NCBI RefSeq assembly: GCF_040409815.1
Contig: NZ_CP099959.1
Coordinates: 1,364,001-1,428,000, forward strand
Reading direction: 5' to 3'
DNA: 64,000 nt
Origin: Polynucleobacter sp. UK-FUSCHL-C3
Lineage (GTDB): Bacteria; Pseudomonadota; Gammaproteobacteria; Burkholderiales; Burkholderiaceae
Below, piece after piece: positions 46,343 to 54,970 of the stretch (positions within the stretch are counted from its first letter, which is position 1; each line of letters begins with the position of its first letter). The notes beneath the pieces were generated by a model. It saw only the letters and a program-made list of their open reading frames with translations. It was not told where the DNA came from and did not search any database. Both the position numbers and the translations under genes were made by a program.

Positions 46343-46780
46343 CTAAACTGCCTTCAGTTTCTTCACTACTGGCTCTGATAGAGCATTCACATCTACAGGA
46401 AGAGCGTCCTCCAAAAGACAATGCAACTGCCCGTTTACTCTAGCATCTGCATGAATAAAGATTTGCCCATAATCGATATCCCCGTTGACAACGGCCGTTG
46501 GATAAATCTCAAGACGATTTTCGACTCTCAAATTACCATCCACCCGGCCGATCACGATCGCGTTTTTACAGATAATATCCCCCCGCAAAATACCGGAGGC
46601 ATCGATCACAGCGGTATCTTCAGATAGGGGATCTAGTTTTACATTACCAATGCACTCCCCAGAAATTAGCAGGTGCCCTTTAACAGTCTGATCGCCCTGA
46701 ATGAGGGATCCCGAGCCGATGATATTATTAAATACCAAGTTGGTCGGGGTAGATGGATGCTTAGCTTGGACATTAAACAT
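46343..46780 (-). CDS. Bactofilin (second copy)
   Basis: A 145-residue bactofilin with a beta-helix core (SLIQGDQTVKGHLLISGECIGNV ... VIDASGILRGDIICKNAIVIGRVDGNL ... GDIDYGQIFIHADARVNGQL). It lacks the acidic tail of the first copy. 17 bases separate its stop from the next frame and 47 bases from the likely start of the glutamate synthase-like gene. The two copies may form separate or mixed filaments. Confidence 0.86.
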   Translation of the reverse strand: MFNVQAKHPSTPTNLVFNNIIGSGSLIQGDQTVKGHLLISGECIGNVKLDPLSEDTAVIDASGILRGDIICKNAIVIGRVDGNLRVENRLEIYPTAVVNGDIDYGQIFIHADARVNGQLHCLLEDALPVDVNALSEPVVKKLKAV

Positions 46781-46933
46781 GAGAGTCTCCGCAGTGTTAT
46801 TTTGAGTTTCATTCTAAGCCTAAACTAAGGTCCCATTTATTACGAAATGGCTCCAGACTAGGGTAAATACTAATCATGTCTTGGTTTTAAATACGAAATC
46901 TGAAGAAATGATGGGATAGCCTAAAATTCATCC

Positions 46934-47512
46934 ATGATTAGAAAAAAAGCTATTAATCGAATGGTATGGGTCATGCCCATCCTAATTGCTGCAACGCTTC
47001 TCCATGGGTGCAGTAAAAATGACACCGAGAAGAGCAAGCAGGCGTATTGGTTGCCTGACGCAAAAGAAGAGCAACTTCCCCTTGTGGCATACCACGGTAT
47101 TAGCTATACCGGATCTAAAGAGCAAATTAAGAATCAATTCAAGTGCACCGAATATGAATCCACTCTGAGTTGCAAGATAAAGGTGGATGACAAAGAAGAT
47201 CATGTTTGGATTATGTTTAACGAGTCTGACAGGCTCATTGTGATTAAAAAGGAATTGGGCTATTTCAATCCAGAACAAGCCCAGCAGATTATTGATCGCT
47301 TTACCCTTAAATATGGGCTTGATTTTGAGCCCACTGCGGGGCAAGAAAGCTCATTTAAAGCAGGTTTACGGAAAACAAAAACCTATTTATTTGGCAAGGG
47401 TCAAGTTGCCTTTCAGATTGGTCGCAGTCTCAACAACCGCAATGAACTCATGTTAATTTATTACTTCCCCGAAGATGTTGGCGCCACCTTTGCGAAAAGT
47501 ATTCAGAACTAA
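46934..47512 (+). CDS. Putative lipoprotein of unknown function
   Basis: A 192-residue protein with a lipoprotein-type signal ending LLHGC (Cys26). The mature part contains CTEYESTLSCKIKVDDKEDHVWIMFN, with two cysteines that could pair, and a C-terminal LIYYFPEDVGATFAKSI. No family recognised. Its stop overlaps the end of flhB by four bases, tail to tail. Confidence 0.7.
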   Translation: MIRKKAINRMVWVMPILIAATLLHGCSKNDTEKSKQAYWLPDAKEEQLPLVAYHGISYTGSKEQIKNQFKCTEYESTLSCKIKVDDKEDHVWIMFNESDRLIVIKKELGYFNPEQAQQIIDRFTLKYGLDFEPTAGQESSFKAGLRKTKTYLFGKGQVAFQIGRSLNNRNELMLIYYFPEDVGATFAKSIQN

Positions 47513-48639
47513 AGAAGCGCTCGCCCAGGCTTTAAAAGCTCAGGGGTAAATTGGATATCGGGCAGGTCTTTATTAAAACCAACATCTTTAACTTCGTAAG
47601 CCCACGCCAGAACCATCGCAATCGCCTCAAATAAAGGGGCAGGAATGGATTCTCCAATATCCAATTGATTAAAGAGGTATCGGGCTAATGGTGGTATTTG
47701 AGCAATCGGTACATTGTGCTCTGTAGCCACTTCCCGAATCCGAAGGGCTAGCGCATCTGCCCCCTTGGCCAAGATAATTGGGGCAGACATCCTGTCAGGA
47801 TCATAGCGAATAGCAACGGCATAGTGTTCCGGATTCGCCAATACCACGTCTGCTCTTTCAATGGCTGACATCATGCGCGATGACGCAATCTGTCGCTGCC
47901 GTTGGCGCATACGTGCCTTAAGCTCTGGAGAGCCCTCAGACTCTTTTAATTCCTGTTTCATCTCTTCAGGACTCATTTTGATTTGCTTATTAAAGTTAAA
48001 TAATTGCAAAAAGGCATCGGCTATCGCAATTGCCAGTAGTGGCGCCATTAACAAAGCAAAACCGTTCAAGATAAATGCGGTGGTATTTTCTAGTGCGAGA
48101 TTAAAATCAAGATCGACAATCGATCGCAGGAAGGTAAATAGCCCATAAAGATAGGCAAAGCTAATGCCCAAGATCAAAATAGTCTTAAAGATATTTTTAA
48201 CCACTTCCAACAGGACTGTGACCGAGAACATTCTGGCAAAACCTGCAAATACATCTAAGCGCTCTAAATTAAATTGCAAAGCAAAATATGCCTTGAAGTT
48301 CACTAAAAATAATGGTGCAAAGATTGATATCAGCCAAATGATCAATAGAACAACACCGCAAATGAAGAGAACGATCAGAAATGCCCCGGAAGTCCACTCT
48401 GCAATATGATCAATCAAGGTAATCGGTTTAGAAAACTGCAGGCCAGATTGCATCATGATGACCAGTTGGCGCATCAAATAGGGGCCCGCCGTTAAGAGAA
48501 AAATAATAAAGCCCAATAACAAGGCAAACGTAGTAATGTCCCTAGACTGCGGGAGTTGGCCCTGCTCTCGTGCGCGCTGAATTCGTCGCTCGGTCGGTTC
48601 TAGTTCTCGGTCTTGCGAATCGTTCTGATTTTCGGCCAA
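47509..48639 (-). CDS. flhB: FlhB, flagellar export gate protein
   Basis: FlhB is a component of the flagellar type III export gate that switches substrate specificity from hook to filament. 376 residues. Four membrane helices (about 35-55, 88-110, 145-170 and 190-212), then the cytoplasmic domain. The autocleavage site reads Asn269-Pro270-Glu271-His272 (NPEH) where Salmonella has NPTH; the cleaving Asn-Pro bond is kept. It stands alone here, without flhA beside it. Confidence 0.94.
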   Translation of the reverse strand: MAENQNDSQDRELEPTERRIQRAREQGQLPQSRDITTFALLLGFIIFLLTAGPYLMRQLVIMMQSGLQFSKPITLIDHIAEWTSGAFLIVLFICGVVLLIIWLISIFAPLFLVNFKAYFALQFNLERLDVFAGFARMFSVTVLLEVVKNIFKTILILGISFAYLYGLFTFLRSIVDLDFNLALENTTAFILNGFALLMAPLLAIAIADAFLQLFNFNKQIKMSPEEMKQELKESEGSPELKARMRQRQRQIASSRMMSAIERADVVLANPEHYAVAIRYDPDRMSAPIILAKGADALALRIREVATEHNVPIAQIPPLARYLFNQLDIGESIPAPLFEAIAMVLAWAYEVKDVGFNKDLPDIQFTPELLKPGRALL

Positions 48640-48848
48640 ATGGGCTCCAAGGGTATCTTTTTGGGGCTTTAATTACCACTCATTATCCCCAATGCCTAAC
48701 TATAAAGGGGTAAATAGCCGTATGTTTTAACGAAGAAAGCTCACTCTACTCAGACTAGATTCATCGATTTACCCGAAATACTTGTTTTAAATCAATTATT
48801 TATATAGTATTAGCTCTTGAGCTATGAATTACAACTGGATTGTTAGCC

Positions 48849-49733
48849 ATGGACACAATTAAGGTACTGATTACCAATCAAAAAGGTGGGGTCGGCAAAA
48901 GCACGATTTCTGCCAATTTGGCTGCGTATTTAGCGATCCAGGAGAGCAAGAAAGTCTCATTAATTGACTTTGATAAACAATCCTCGGCCTCACGCTGGGC
49001 TAGCAAAGCCCCGAATATCGGCATTGAGATTCATCAAGCTAACCTGGAGTACAAAAATAGTGGTTTAACCCTTTTAGATGCCCGCGCTATGTTGCGGAAC
49101 TTCTCGGTTAACTCCGATATTTGCATCTCCGATCTTACTTGGACGCACGCAATTCCTTATGAGTTCCTCTTAGATTTTGACATCATCTTGGTGCCTAGTT
49201 CTACTTCTAAATTCGAGATGGCCAGTACCGAAATATTTATCCTTGAATATGCCCAGCTCTACCTTTCCAAGTTTTCAAATAACAAACAACTGATCCTGGT
49301 TGCACCTAGTAGAGTGGATAAGAATTTCTCTCCTGCTACAGCGTTTACCAATTTAGAGTTTTTAAATAATTGTTTAATTGCCCCACCACTCTATATCGCG
49401 CCCAATATCGATCAGTATGTCTATCACGACTTTTTATTCTTATCGACCGATGATGCGGTCTCCAATAATTTTATGGACTTTGGCCGCTTTGTTCATGAGA
49501 AGATTGTTGCGCAAGCTGTCCAAAAATCCCAAAAAGCGAATATCAATCAATACACTGGTCTAGTCGGAAAAAAACTCAGCATCCTCGATGACTACCGCTT
49601 AGGACGAATCCGAGCACGTAATGGAGAGGCGGGAGACCAAGAGGCGAGAGAAACAATCTCTAGAAAAGTAGGGGAAATGACCTCAAACTTTATTCCCCAC
49701 TTCCTAAAAAAGAATAAAGATACCCCTGAATAA
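48849..49733 (+). CDS. ParA/MinD-type ATPase, solitary
   Basis: About 294 residues. Deviant Walker A KGGVGKST (near residue 11), Walker A-prime SLIDFDKQSSASRWA, and ISDLTWTHAI in the Walker B area. No parB partner or parS-like repeat was seen nearby. Its place between flhB and the mot/flg genes raises a possible part in placing flagella or other envelope machines, but it is not a clear FlhG/FleN. The start is set at ATG 48849; a TTG three codons earlier is possible. Confidence 0.82.
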   Translation: MDTIKVLITNQKGGVGKSTISANLAAYLAIQESKKVSLIDFDKQSSASRWASKAPNIGIEIHQANLEYKNSGLTLLDARAMLRNFSVNSDICISDLTWTHAIPYEFLLDFDIILVPSSTSKFEMASTEIFILEYAQLYLSKFSNNKQLILVAPSRVDKNFSPATAFTNLEFLNNCLIAPPLYIAPNIDQYVYHDFLFLSTDDAVSNNFMDFGRFVHEKIVAQAVQKSQKANINQYTGLVGKKLSILDDYRLGRIRARNGEAGDQEARETISRKVGEMTSNFIPHFLKKNKDTPE

Positions 49734-49740
49734 TAGTTCG

Positions 49741-50634
49741 TTAGTTTGTATTTGGGTGGATCGTATTAAGCATTGCAATCATTTGAAGGTATTTTGGTGG
49801 CATTCCAAATGAAGCTGCATTCTCTACACCAGTACTCTTAGTTTTTGAGATCGCCGCCAAAATCTCTGGGTCAATCTCAATTTTTTTAGGCTCCTCATCT
49901 AAATCAAAATCGCCATCCGCTTTTGCAATCACGATCTTTTGAACGGTAGGAACATCGTTCTTGATTAAGACAATCCAAGTATCGGTTAAAAGTGTGCTGT
50001 TTCTGAATAAGCCCCAACGCCCCCAATAAGTTTGGCTGTCAATGAAATAAGAATCTTCTTCATAAACCTTTAAATCACTGCCGCTGTATTTGTAATGCGA
50101 TACCGCATTTTCACATAAATCAGCTACAAAAAAGTGAGTACGCTCTTCCGGTGAGATCTCAGTCGGTGCCAAGGTGGGCAACAAAGCCTCAAAGGCCTTT
50201 AAATCAAGCATACATTGCGCTACCCTTGTCTCGGGGTTGGGATGCGATGCGCCATGCATGAAATCCGATTCCTGCGCTTTTGTTCCATCTGGAAGATACT
50301 GATCGGCCAACTTTTTAAGTACTGAAAACAAAGCAATTGATCGACCCGATAAGCCGTATTTGCTAATCCAGTATTTTTCGATCTCAAGAGTGGCTTGAGA
50401 GAGCTGTTTTAAGAGTTGCTCGTCTTTTGTAAAGTGGGCGCTGTAATTAAAGAAGATTTGGTTGAGGCGCTCCTCCGCCCCATTTGCATTCTTGACCTTG
50501 GCATGCCAAAAATCGTTGAAGTCCTGATAGTTGGCACGAGAGCAATATGGCAAAAAAGCGACGACATTGAATAAAGCCTGGCACATTATGTCTGCGCCAG
50601 ATTTACCACCCAATACAGCGTTAAAGAGTCCCAA
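49741..50634 (-). CDS. Hypothetical protein, soluble, 297 residues
   Basis: Not recognised. It begins at TTG (MGLFNAVLGGKSGADIMCQALFN) and has no signal peptide or clear membrane helix. It is rich in mixed polar sequence with several cysteines and histidines (ADLCENAVSHYKYSG, HGASHPNPETRVAQCML). It converges with the ParA-like gene (seven-base gap) and follows the 89-residue membrane protein gene on the same strand with about 30 bases between, so these two may be co-transcribed. Confidence 0.65.
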   Translation of the reverse strand: MGLFNAVLGGKSGADIMCQALFNVVAFLPYCSRANYQDFNDFWHAKVKNANGAEERLNQIFFNYSAHFTKDEQLLKQLSQATLEIEKYWISKYGLSGRSIALFSVLKKLADQYLPDGTKAQESDFMHGASHPNPETRVAQCMLDLKAFEALLPTLAPTEISPEERTHFFVADLCENAVSHYKYSGSDLKVYEEDSYFIDSQTYWGRWGLFRNSTLLTDTWIVLIKNDVPTVQKIVIAKADGDFDLDEEPKKIEIDPEILAAISKTKSTGVENAASFGMPPKYLQMIAMLNTIHPNTN

Positions 50635-50663
50635 AAGAATACTTTCTGATTAAAAGGACAATA

Positions 50664-50933
50664 CTAAGCTACACCAGCCTCTTTTCGTACTTTCATCAAT
50701 TGATCAGCTCGCTCTTTCATTTGTTTGATCTTGCGATTGCGATTCTCAACTTCATAGTTATACAGCATTGCCTCGTAAAGGCGCTTACGTAAAAGCTCCG
50801 AAAGCAATGCGATGACAAATAGGTTGAAAAACATCCACCATAGATCGGCTACCAATAAAATATCGGCGATCCCCAAGCATAAGATACTCGTTAAGCGTAA
50901 ATAGTTGGTTTCAGAAAACTGCACTTCATTCAT
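50664..50933 (-). CDS. Hypothetical 89-residue membrane protein
   Basis: Not recognised. Two adjacent hydrophobic segments (about residues 13-48, LTSILCLGIADILLVADLWW and FFNLFVIALLSELL) are followed by a basic, coiled-coil-like tail (NRNRKIKQMKERADQLMKVRKEAGVA). Probably a small inner-membrane protein co-transcribed with the next hypothetical gene. Confidence 0.65.
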   Translation of the reverse strand: MNEVQFSETNYLRLTSILCLGIADILLVADLWWMFFNLFVIALLSELLRKRLYEAMLYNYEVENRNRKIKQMKERADQLMKVRKEAGVA

Positions 50934-51082
50934 TGCGATAACCCAATATTCTCTAGGACTGTATTTATATCAAAAAAATACGGGGTTTTCTAGCGCAAAA
51001 TGTCCAAAAATGGTGCATGCGCTCAAAGGCAATTAATTAAACCTTGGTCAATATTTCGTAACTTATTGATTTGTATCGATTT

Positions 51083-51652
51083 CTAAGAATTTGGGTCTGC
51101 TTCAAGCTGCTTTAACACCTGATCACACCGAATTTGTTCCTGAGCGCTTAATTTAGCCTTGTAGGCGTCAGCCTCGGCTTTAGCAATTGGATTGCCCTTT
51201 TGAGCAGATAAGACCAGCCAGGCATATCCACGCGCAGGGTCCTTCTCTACGCCCCTACCGTCAATATACATTTTTGCCAGGTTATAACGCCCAACCGAAC
51301 TGCCAGCAAGGGCGGCTTTTTTGTACCAAAAGACGGCTTGGGTCTCATCTTTGTCCAAGTTAACCCCATACTCATGCCGCCCGCCCAACTCAACCATTGC
51401 CATCGTATTGCCATGCTCGGCTGACTTAATCATCCAAAACCAACCTTGACCAACATCTTGTTTGGTACCAATCCCTTGCAAGTACATCAAGGAAAGGTCA
51501 TATTCTGAACGGGTGTCACCGGACTCAGATAGTTTCTTAAAAAGCTCAAACGCCTTTTTATAATCACCACCTTCATAAGCTGATCGAGCGCGTTGATAAT
51601 CTGAGCAGCCAACTAAAAAGAGGCTGATGACAATAATCAATAAACTACGCAT
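51083..51652 (-). CDS. Sel1-repeat lipoprotein
   Basis: A 189-residue lipoprotein (signal MRSLLIIVISLFLVGC) with three to four Sel1-like repeats: SGDTRSEYDLSLMYLQGIGT, HGNTMAMVELGGRHEYGVN, AGSSVGRYNLAKMYIDGRGV and KGNPIAKAEADAYK. Such alpha-solenoids mediate protein contacts. It is the last of four envelope genes downstream of motB. Confidence 0.85.
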   Translation of the reverse strand: MRSLLIIVISLFLVGCSDYQRARSAYEGGDYKKAFELFKKLSESGDTRSEYDLSLMYLQGIGTKQDVGQGWFWMIKSAEHGNTMAMVELGGRHEYGVNLDKDETQAVFWYKKAALAGSSVGRYNLAKMYIDGRGVEKDPARGYAWLVLSAQKGNPIAKAEADAYKAKLSAQEQIRCDQVLKQLEADPNS

Positions 51653-51681
51653 CTTGATTTACTCTGAAATCCCTATTGTCA

Positions 51682-52092
51682 TTACTTCTTTGCTGGCGCT
51701 TTGGGTGCTGCTGTGTCCGCTGCTTTAGGTGGCAGATCTTTCAAATCCTCATCTTCTTCTGCATTATCACCAGCTGGCTTAGCATTAACTAATGGAGCCA
51801 CTTTGGGTTCTACACGATAGCTAGCACCAAGGTCTCCCCCCACTAAGCGTGCAAATCCACCAATATAACGGCGGCCTAGGTCGGGATAAAAAGGCTCATT
51901 GGCCAAATAGCCTTTACTGCGAATACACGATTGGGTATTAACGCTACCCTCGCAACTTGCTACGGCAGAAAGTCGACCAACCTCATATTGTTCGCCAAGG
52001 AAAAAAATAAACACGATGAATACCAATGGAGCTACTAACCAAATCAGCAGCTTTTTGAGATAGCCAATCAACATATCTACTTTTGGATTCAT
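51682..52092 (-). CDS. Hypothetical single-span protein downstream of motB
   Basis: Not recognised. 136 residues with one membrane helix (about 13-33), a short extracytoplasmic domain with two cysteines (SCEGSVNTQSCIRSKGYL) that could form a disulfide, and an acidic, Ala/Pro/Lys-rich tail. It is in line with the mot genes and the neighbouring exported proteins, spaced closely, suggesting one operon. Confidence 0.68.
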   Translation of the reverse strand: MNPKVDMLIGYLKKLLIWLVAPLVFIVFIFFLGEQYEVGRLSAVASCEGSVNTQSCIRSKGYLANEPFYPDLGRRYIGGFARLVGGDLGASYRVEPKVAPLVNAKPAGDNAEEDEDLKDLPPKAADTAAPKAPAKK

Positions 52093-52105
52093 CTTAATAC
52101 TCTCC

Positions 52106-52894
52106 TTATTGGCGAGGAATTTTACTTGTTTCTGAATCTAAACGACTGGTCTGGCTAACTGATTTGCGCATATTAGAAACAGTATCATTATTGTGAAGAC
52201 GCGCATATACCTCTACTGTACGCGGATCATTATGGATTGCTGAGTTTCTCATGGCATTGTACATATCGGCTGCAGCATTCTTCTTACCAACATCAAGATA
52301 GCCCATCGCAGCGCAGTAATAATAGTCTGTAGCCTTGTCTTTATTCTTTATCCCAAGATAACCAAGATCTGCGATTTCACCAAGGTGTTTACATGCATCT
52401 GGATTTTTACTGGCAGCATTAATTGCTAAATTCTTTTCAGCAAGCCGGAACTGGTCAAGGGCGTAACGACGAAATACAGTTGCAGATAAGATAAAGTCTG
52501 GGTCTGTGATTAAGGTGGCTCTACCCACATAGTATTTGCCACGCTCATACGCAATCAAGCCACGGTAATAGCTTGCATCCAAATCTTTTTGCTTAATGAC
52601 TAACTCATCGAGGCGATCCGTGACCCGAATGATGGCCATATTGTATTTAATCACCTCATCTTCAGGCTGAATACACTTTGGATTTTGTACACACGCAACG
52701 GCAAGAATCATCTTTCCATAGAGGCGTTGATAACGTTGGTATAGCTTTTCTGCTTCGCTTTGCGTTTTTGCTTTTGTTTTTTCTACCCCCGCGGCAAGAG
52801 TCGGTTCAGCAGAAGGTACTGCCTTTTTTTCGGCAGACCAAGCAGAGCTATTAATAAACAGTGTGAGTACAAACAGTGCGATCTTGATGTTCAT
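52106..52894 (-). CDS. Hypothetical exported protein downstream of motB
   Basis: Not recognised. 262 residues with a signal peptide (MNIKIALFVLTLFINSSAWS). The mature part is mostly helical, with short tetratricopeptide-like stretches (LIAYERGKYYVGRATLI, KNAAADMYNAM) and four cysteines in two pairs. It starts three bases after the motB stop, so it is very likely translated with motAB; a flagellar or envelope role is only inferred. Confidence 0.68.
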   Translation of the reverse strand: MNIKIALFVLTLFINSSAWSAEKKAVPSAEPTLAAGVEKTKAKTQSEAEKLYQRYQRLYGKMILAVACVQNPKCIQPEDEVIKYNMAIIRVTDRLDELVIKQKDLDASYYRGLIAYERGKYYVGRATLITDPDFILSATVFRRYALDQFRLAEKNLAINAASKNPDACKHLGEIADLGYLGIKNKDKATDYYYCAAMGYLDVGKKNAAADMYNAMRNSAIHNDPRTVEVYARLHNNDTVSNMRKSVSQTSRLDSETSKIPRQ

Positions 52895-52897
52895 GGC

Positions 52898-54088
52898 TTA
52901 CTTACCCATGCTATCGCTTTTTTGAGCTGGTTTTGCTGGCAACTCTAGCTGCGGATTACGTGGCGATTTCTTTTCCTCTTCCTTTGGCGCTAATTGTGCG
53001 GGCGCCCTTAAGTTTGGAGGAATCTCTTGGGCGGCAGGCTTAACAGGCTCAGGCGCTGGCTTTGGTGGTGGAGCTACTTTTTTAAGCTCTTCTTTCGGTG
53101 GAGGCGGAGCTTTCTTTAGCTCTTCCTTAGGCATAAATTGTGCCGGCGCCCTTAAGTTTGGAGGAATCTCTTGTGTGCCAGGCTTTACATTGTCCGGTAG
53201 CTTTTCAGCCCTTGCTTTTTCATAAGCAGTCTTATCGGCATTGTTTATCGGTTTCTTATTGAGGATCGTTATCGAAATCCGTCGATTTAGGGGATCCTTG
53301 GGATCTTGGGTGTTTAATGGAATGGTATCTGCAAAACCAATTACCTGAGACACTTTTGACTCATTCAAGCCTCCAGCCACCATCTCACGTCGTGCGGCGA
53401 GTGCTCTTTCTGTCGATAGCTCCCAATTACTATAACTAGCATTGGTGCTATAGCGAGTATTGTCGGTATGCCCCTCAATTCGAATCGTATTGGGTGAGCT
53501 TTTTAATGCGCTACCAATAATACGTAGTAAACGTTTTGCAGATGGTGTCGGATTGGCACTGCCAGACGCAAAGAGCGGTTTATTTTTCTCATCCACCACC
53601 TGAATTCTCAAGCCCTCGGCTGAGATATCCATAAAAATCTGACCTTTGGCATTCTTTAACTCTGGATCAGAATCTACCTGTTTGTTAATGTCATCACGAA
53701 CCATCTCATTTTTGGTTCGATCCTTACGGGCATTCTCAATTTCGGTAACTGAAGAATCGCTAATCCTGCGTTGCTCAGTATCCGCATCGGCGCGACTTTC
53801 CTCACCAACGGTTTTTGATATGTTGTCGCCGCCACCTTTAATGATGCGGGTTGCATCACCCGATCCCTGCCCGCCAGACAAAGAGACCCGCAATGGGTTT
53901 TGAAAATACGATGAGATACCTGCGAGATCACCTGCTGTAGTTGAGCCTAGAACCCACATGAGCAGGAAGAAGGCCATCATTGCCGTCACGAAGTCGGCAT
54001 ATGCAATCTTCCAAGCGCCTCCGTGATGTCCATGACCGCCTTTTTTAACGCGCTTGATAACAATTGGCGGCGCGTCATTTTGGGCCAT
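52898..54088 (-). CDS. motB: MotB, flagellar stator protein
   Basis: MotB anchors the stator to peptidoglycan and carries the ion channel aspartate. 396 residues: one span (about 30-48) with Asp32 in YADFVTAMMAFFLLMWVLG, at the same number as in Escherichia coli; a plug/linker region; and an OmpA-like domain with IRIEGHTDN. The tail after about residue 295 is unusual: proline/lysine-rich with two copies of a 19-residue segment (307-325 and 355-373). It follows motA by two bases. Confidence 0.93.
   Translation of the reverse strand: MAQNDAPPIVIKRVKKGGHGHHGGAWKIAYADFVTAMMAFFLLMWVLGSTTAGDLAGISSYFQNPLRVSLSGGQGSGDATRIIKGGGDNISKTVGEESRADADTEQRRISDSSVTEIENARKDRTKNEMVRDDINKQVDSDPELKNAKGQIFMDISAEGLRIQVVDEKNKPLFASGSANPTPSAKRLLRIIGSALKSSPNTIRIEGHTDNTRYSTNASYSNWELSTERALAARREMVAGGLNESKVSQVIGFADTIPLNTQDPKDPLNRRISITILNKKPINNADKTAYEKARAEKLPDNVKPGTQEIPPNLRAPAQFMPKEELKKAPPPPKEELKKVAPPPKPAPEPVKPAAQEIPPNLRAPAQLAPKEEEKKSPRNPQLELPAKPAQKSDSMGK
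53001..53173. repeat. Exact 29-base direct repeat in motB
   Basis: Positions 53001-53029 and 53145-53173 are identical, 144 bases apart, and encode the duplicated EIPPNLRAPAQ segment of the MotB tail. Exact identity points to recent duplication or ongoing length variation. Confidence 0.85.
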
Positions 54089-54090
54089 GA

Positions 54091-54951
54091 CTATTTTCCT
54101 TTAACTGCTTTTGTACCCTCATCCAACTCTGCAAAAGTAGGACGTTGATAGGTGAACAATACCTTGCGTCCAAATTCAACAGCTGCTGCAGGTGGGAAAT
54201 TATTCAAGCTAGCAATCAAAATGGCCTTTACTGCCATGTATGAACGTGTATCCGCTTCGAGGTTTTGCTCTAATACTTTAGCAACCGGTGATACGAAAGC
54301 GTAGGCCAACAAAATACCTAAGAAGGTACCAACCAGTGCGGCACCAATAAGCTTACCGAGTTCAGCAGGGGGAAGACCAATAGAACCCATGGTATGTACC
54401 ACACCCATCACCGCAGCAACAATTCCGAACGCTGGTAAACCGTCGCCCACGTTTGTAACGGAAGCGACTGGAATGTGACCTTCTTGATGATGGACGTCTA
54501 ACTCCTGCTCCATCAAGCTCTCAATTTGGATAACGTCTAAGGAGCCACCCAGCATCATTCTTAAGTAATCCGTAATGAAATCTACCAAGTGGTGATCCTT
54601 GGTGACTGAAGGGTATTTCTCAAACAGAGGACTCGCCTCTGGTTCTTCAATATCTCCCTCTAATGACATCAAACCATCACGTTTAATCTTTTGCAAAATC
54701 TCAAACATTAAGCACAATAAATCTAAGTGCATCTGTTTAACGGATGATTTAGTTTTAAAGGCGCTCCCGAGTGCCGCAAAGGTCTTCTTTAGATTAATGA
54801 TGCTATTTGAAGCAATCATGGTGCCAACAGCAGCACCTACAATGGTCAACACTTCGGTAGGTTGCCATAAAACCATAATATTTCCGCCATGGAGGGCATA
54901 GCCCCCTAGGGCACAACCCATCGCGATAATCCAACCAATCGGAATATTCAT
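54091..54951 (-). CDS. motA: MotA, flagellar stator protein
   Basis: MotA forms the stator channel with MotB. 286 residues, four membrane helices, large cytoplasmic loop (about 55-165). The conserved proline segments are GSIGLPPAELGKLIGAALVG and LLAYAFVSPVAKVLE. Sequence begins MNIPIGWIIAMGCALGGYALHGG as in MotA of this group. It follows flgL by 19 bases, so the stator seems to be made from the flg operon. Confidence 0.94.
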   Translation of the reverse strand: MNIPIGWIIAMGCALGGYALHGGNIMVLWQPTEVLTIVGAAVGTMIASNSIINLKKTFAALGSAFKTKSSVKQMHLDLLCLMFEILQKIKRDGLMSLEGDIEEPEASPLFEKYPSVTKDHHLVDFITDYLRMMLGGSLDVIQIESLMEQELDVHHQEGHIPVASVTNVGDGLPAFGIVAAVMGVVHTMGSIGLPPAELGKLIGAALVGTFLGILLAYAFVSPVAKVLEQNLEADTRSYMAVKAILIASLNNFPPAAAVEFGRKVLFTYQRPTFAELDEGTKAVKGK

Positions 54952-54970
54952 ACGTTTATTTCACCAAAAA

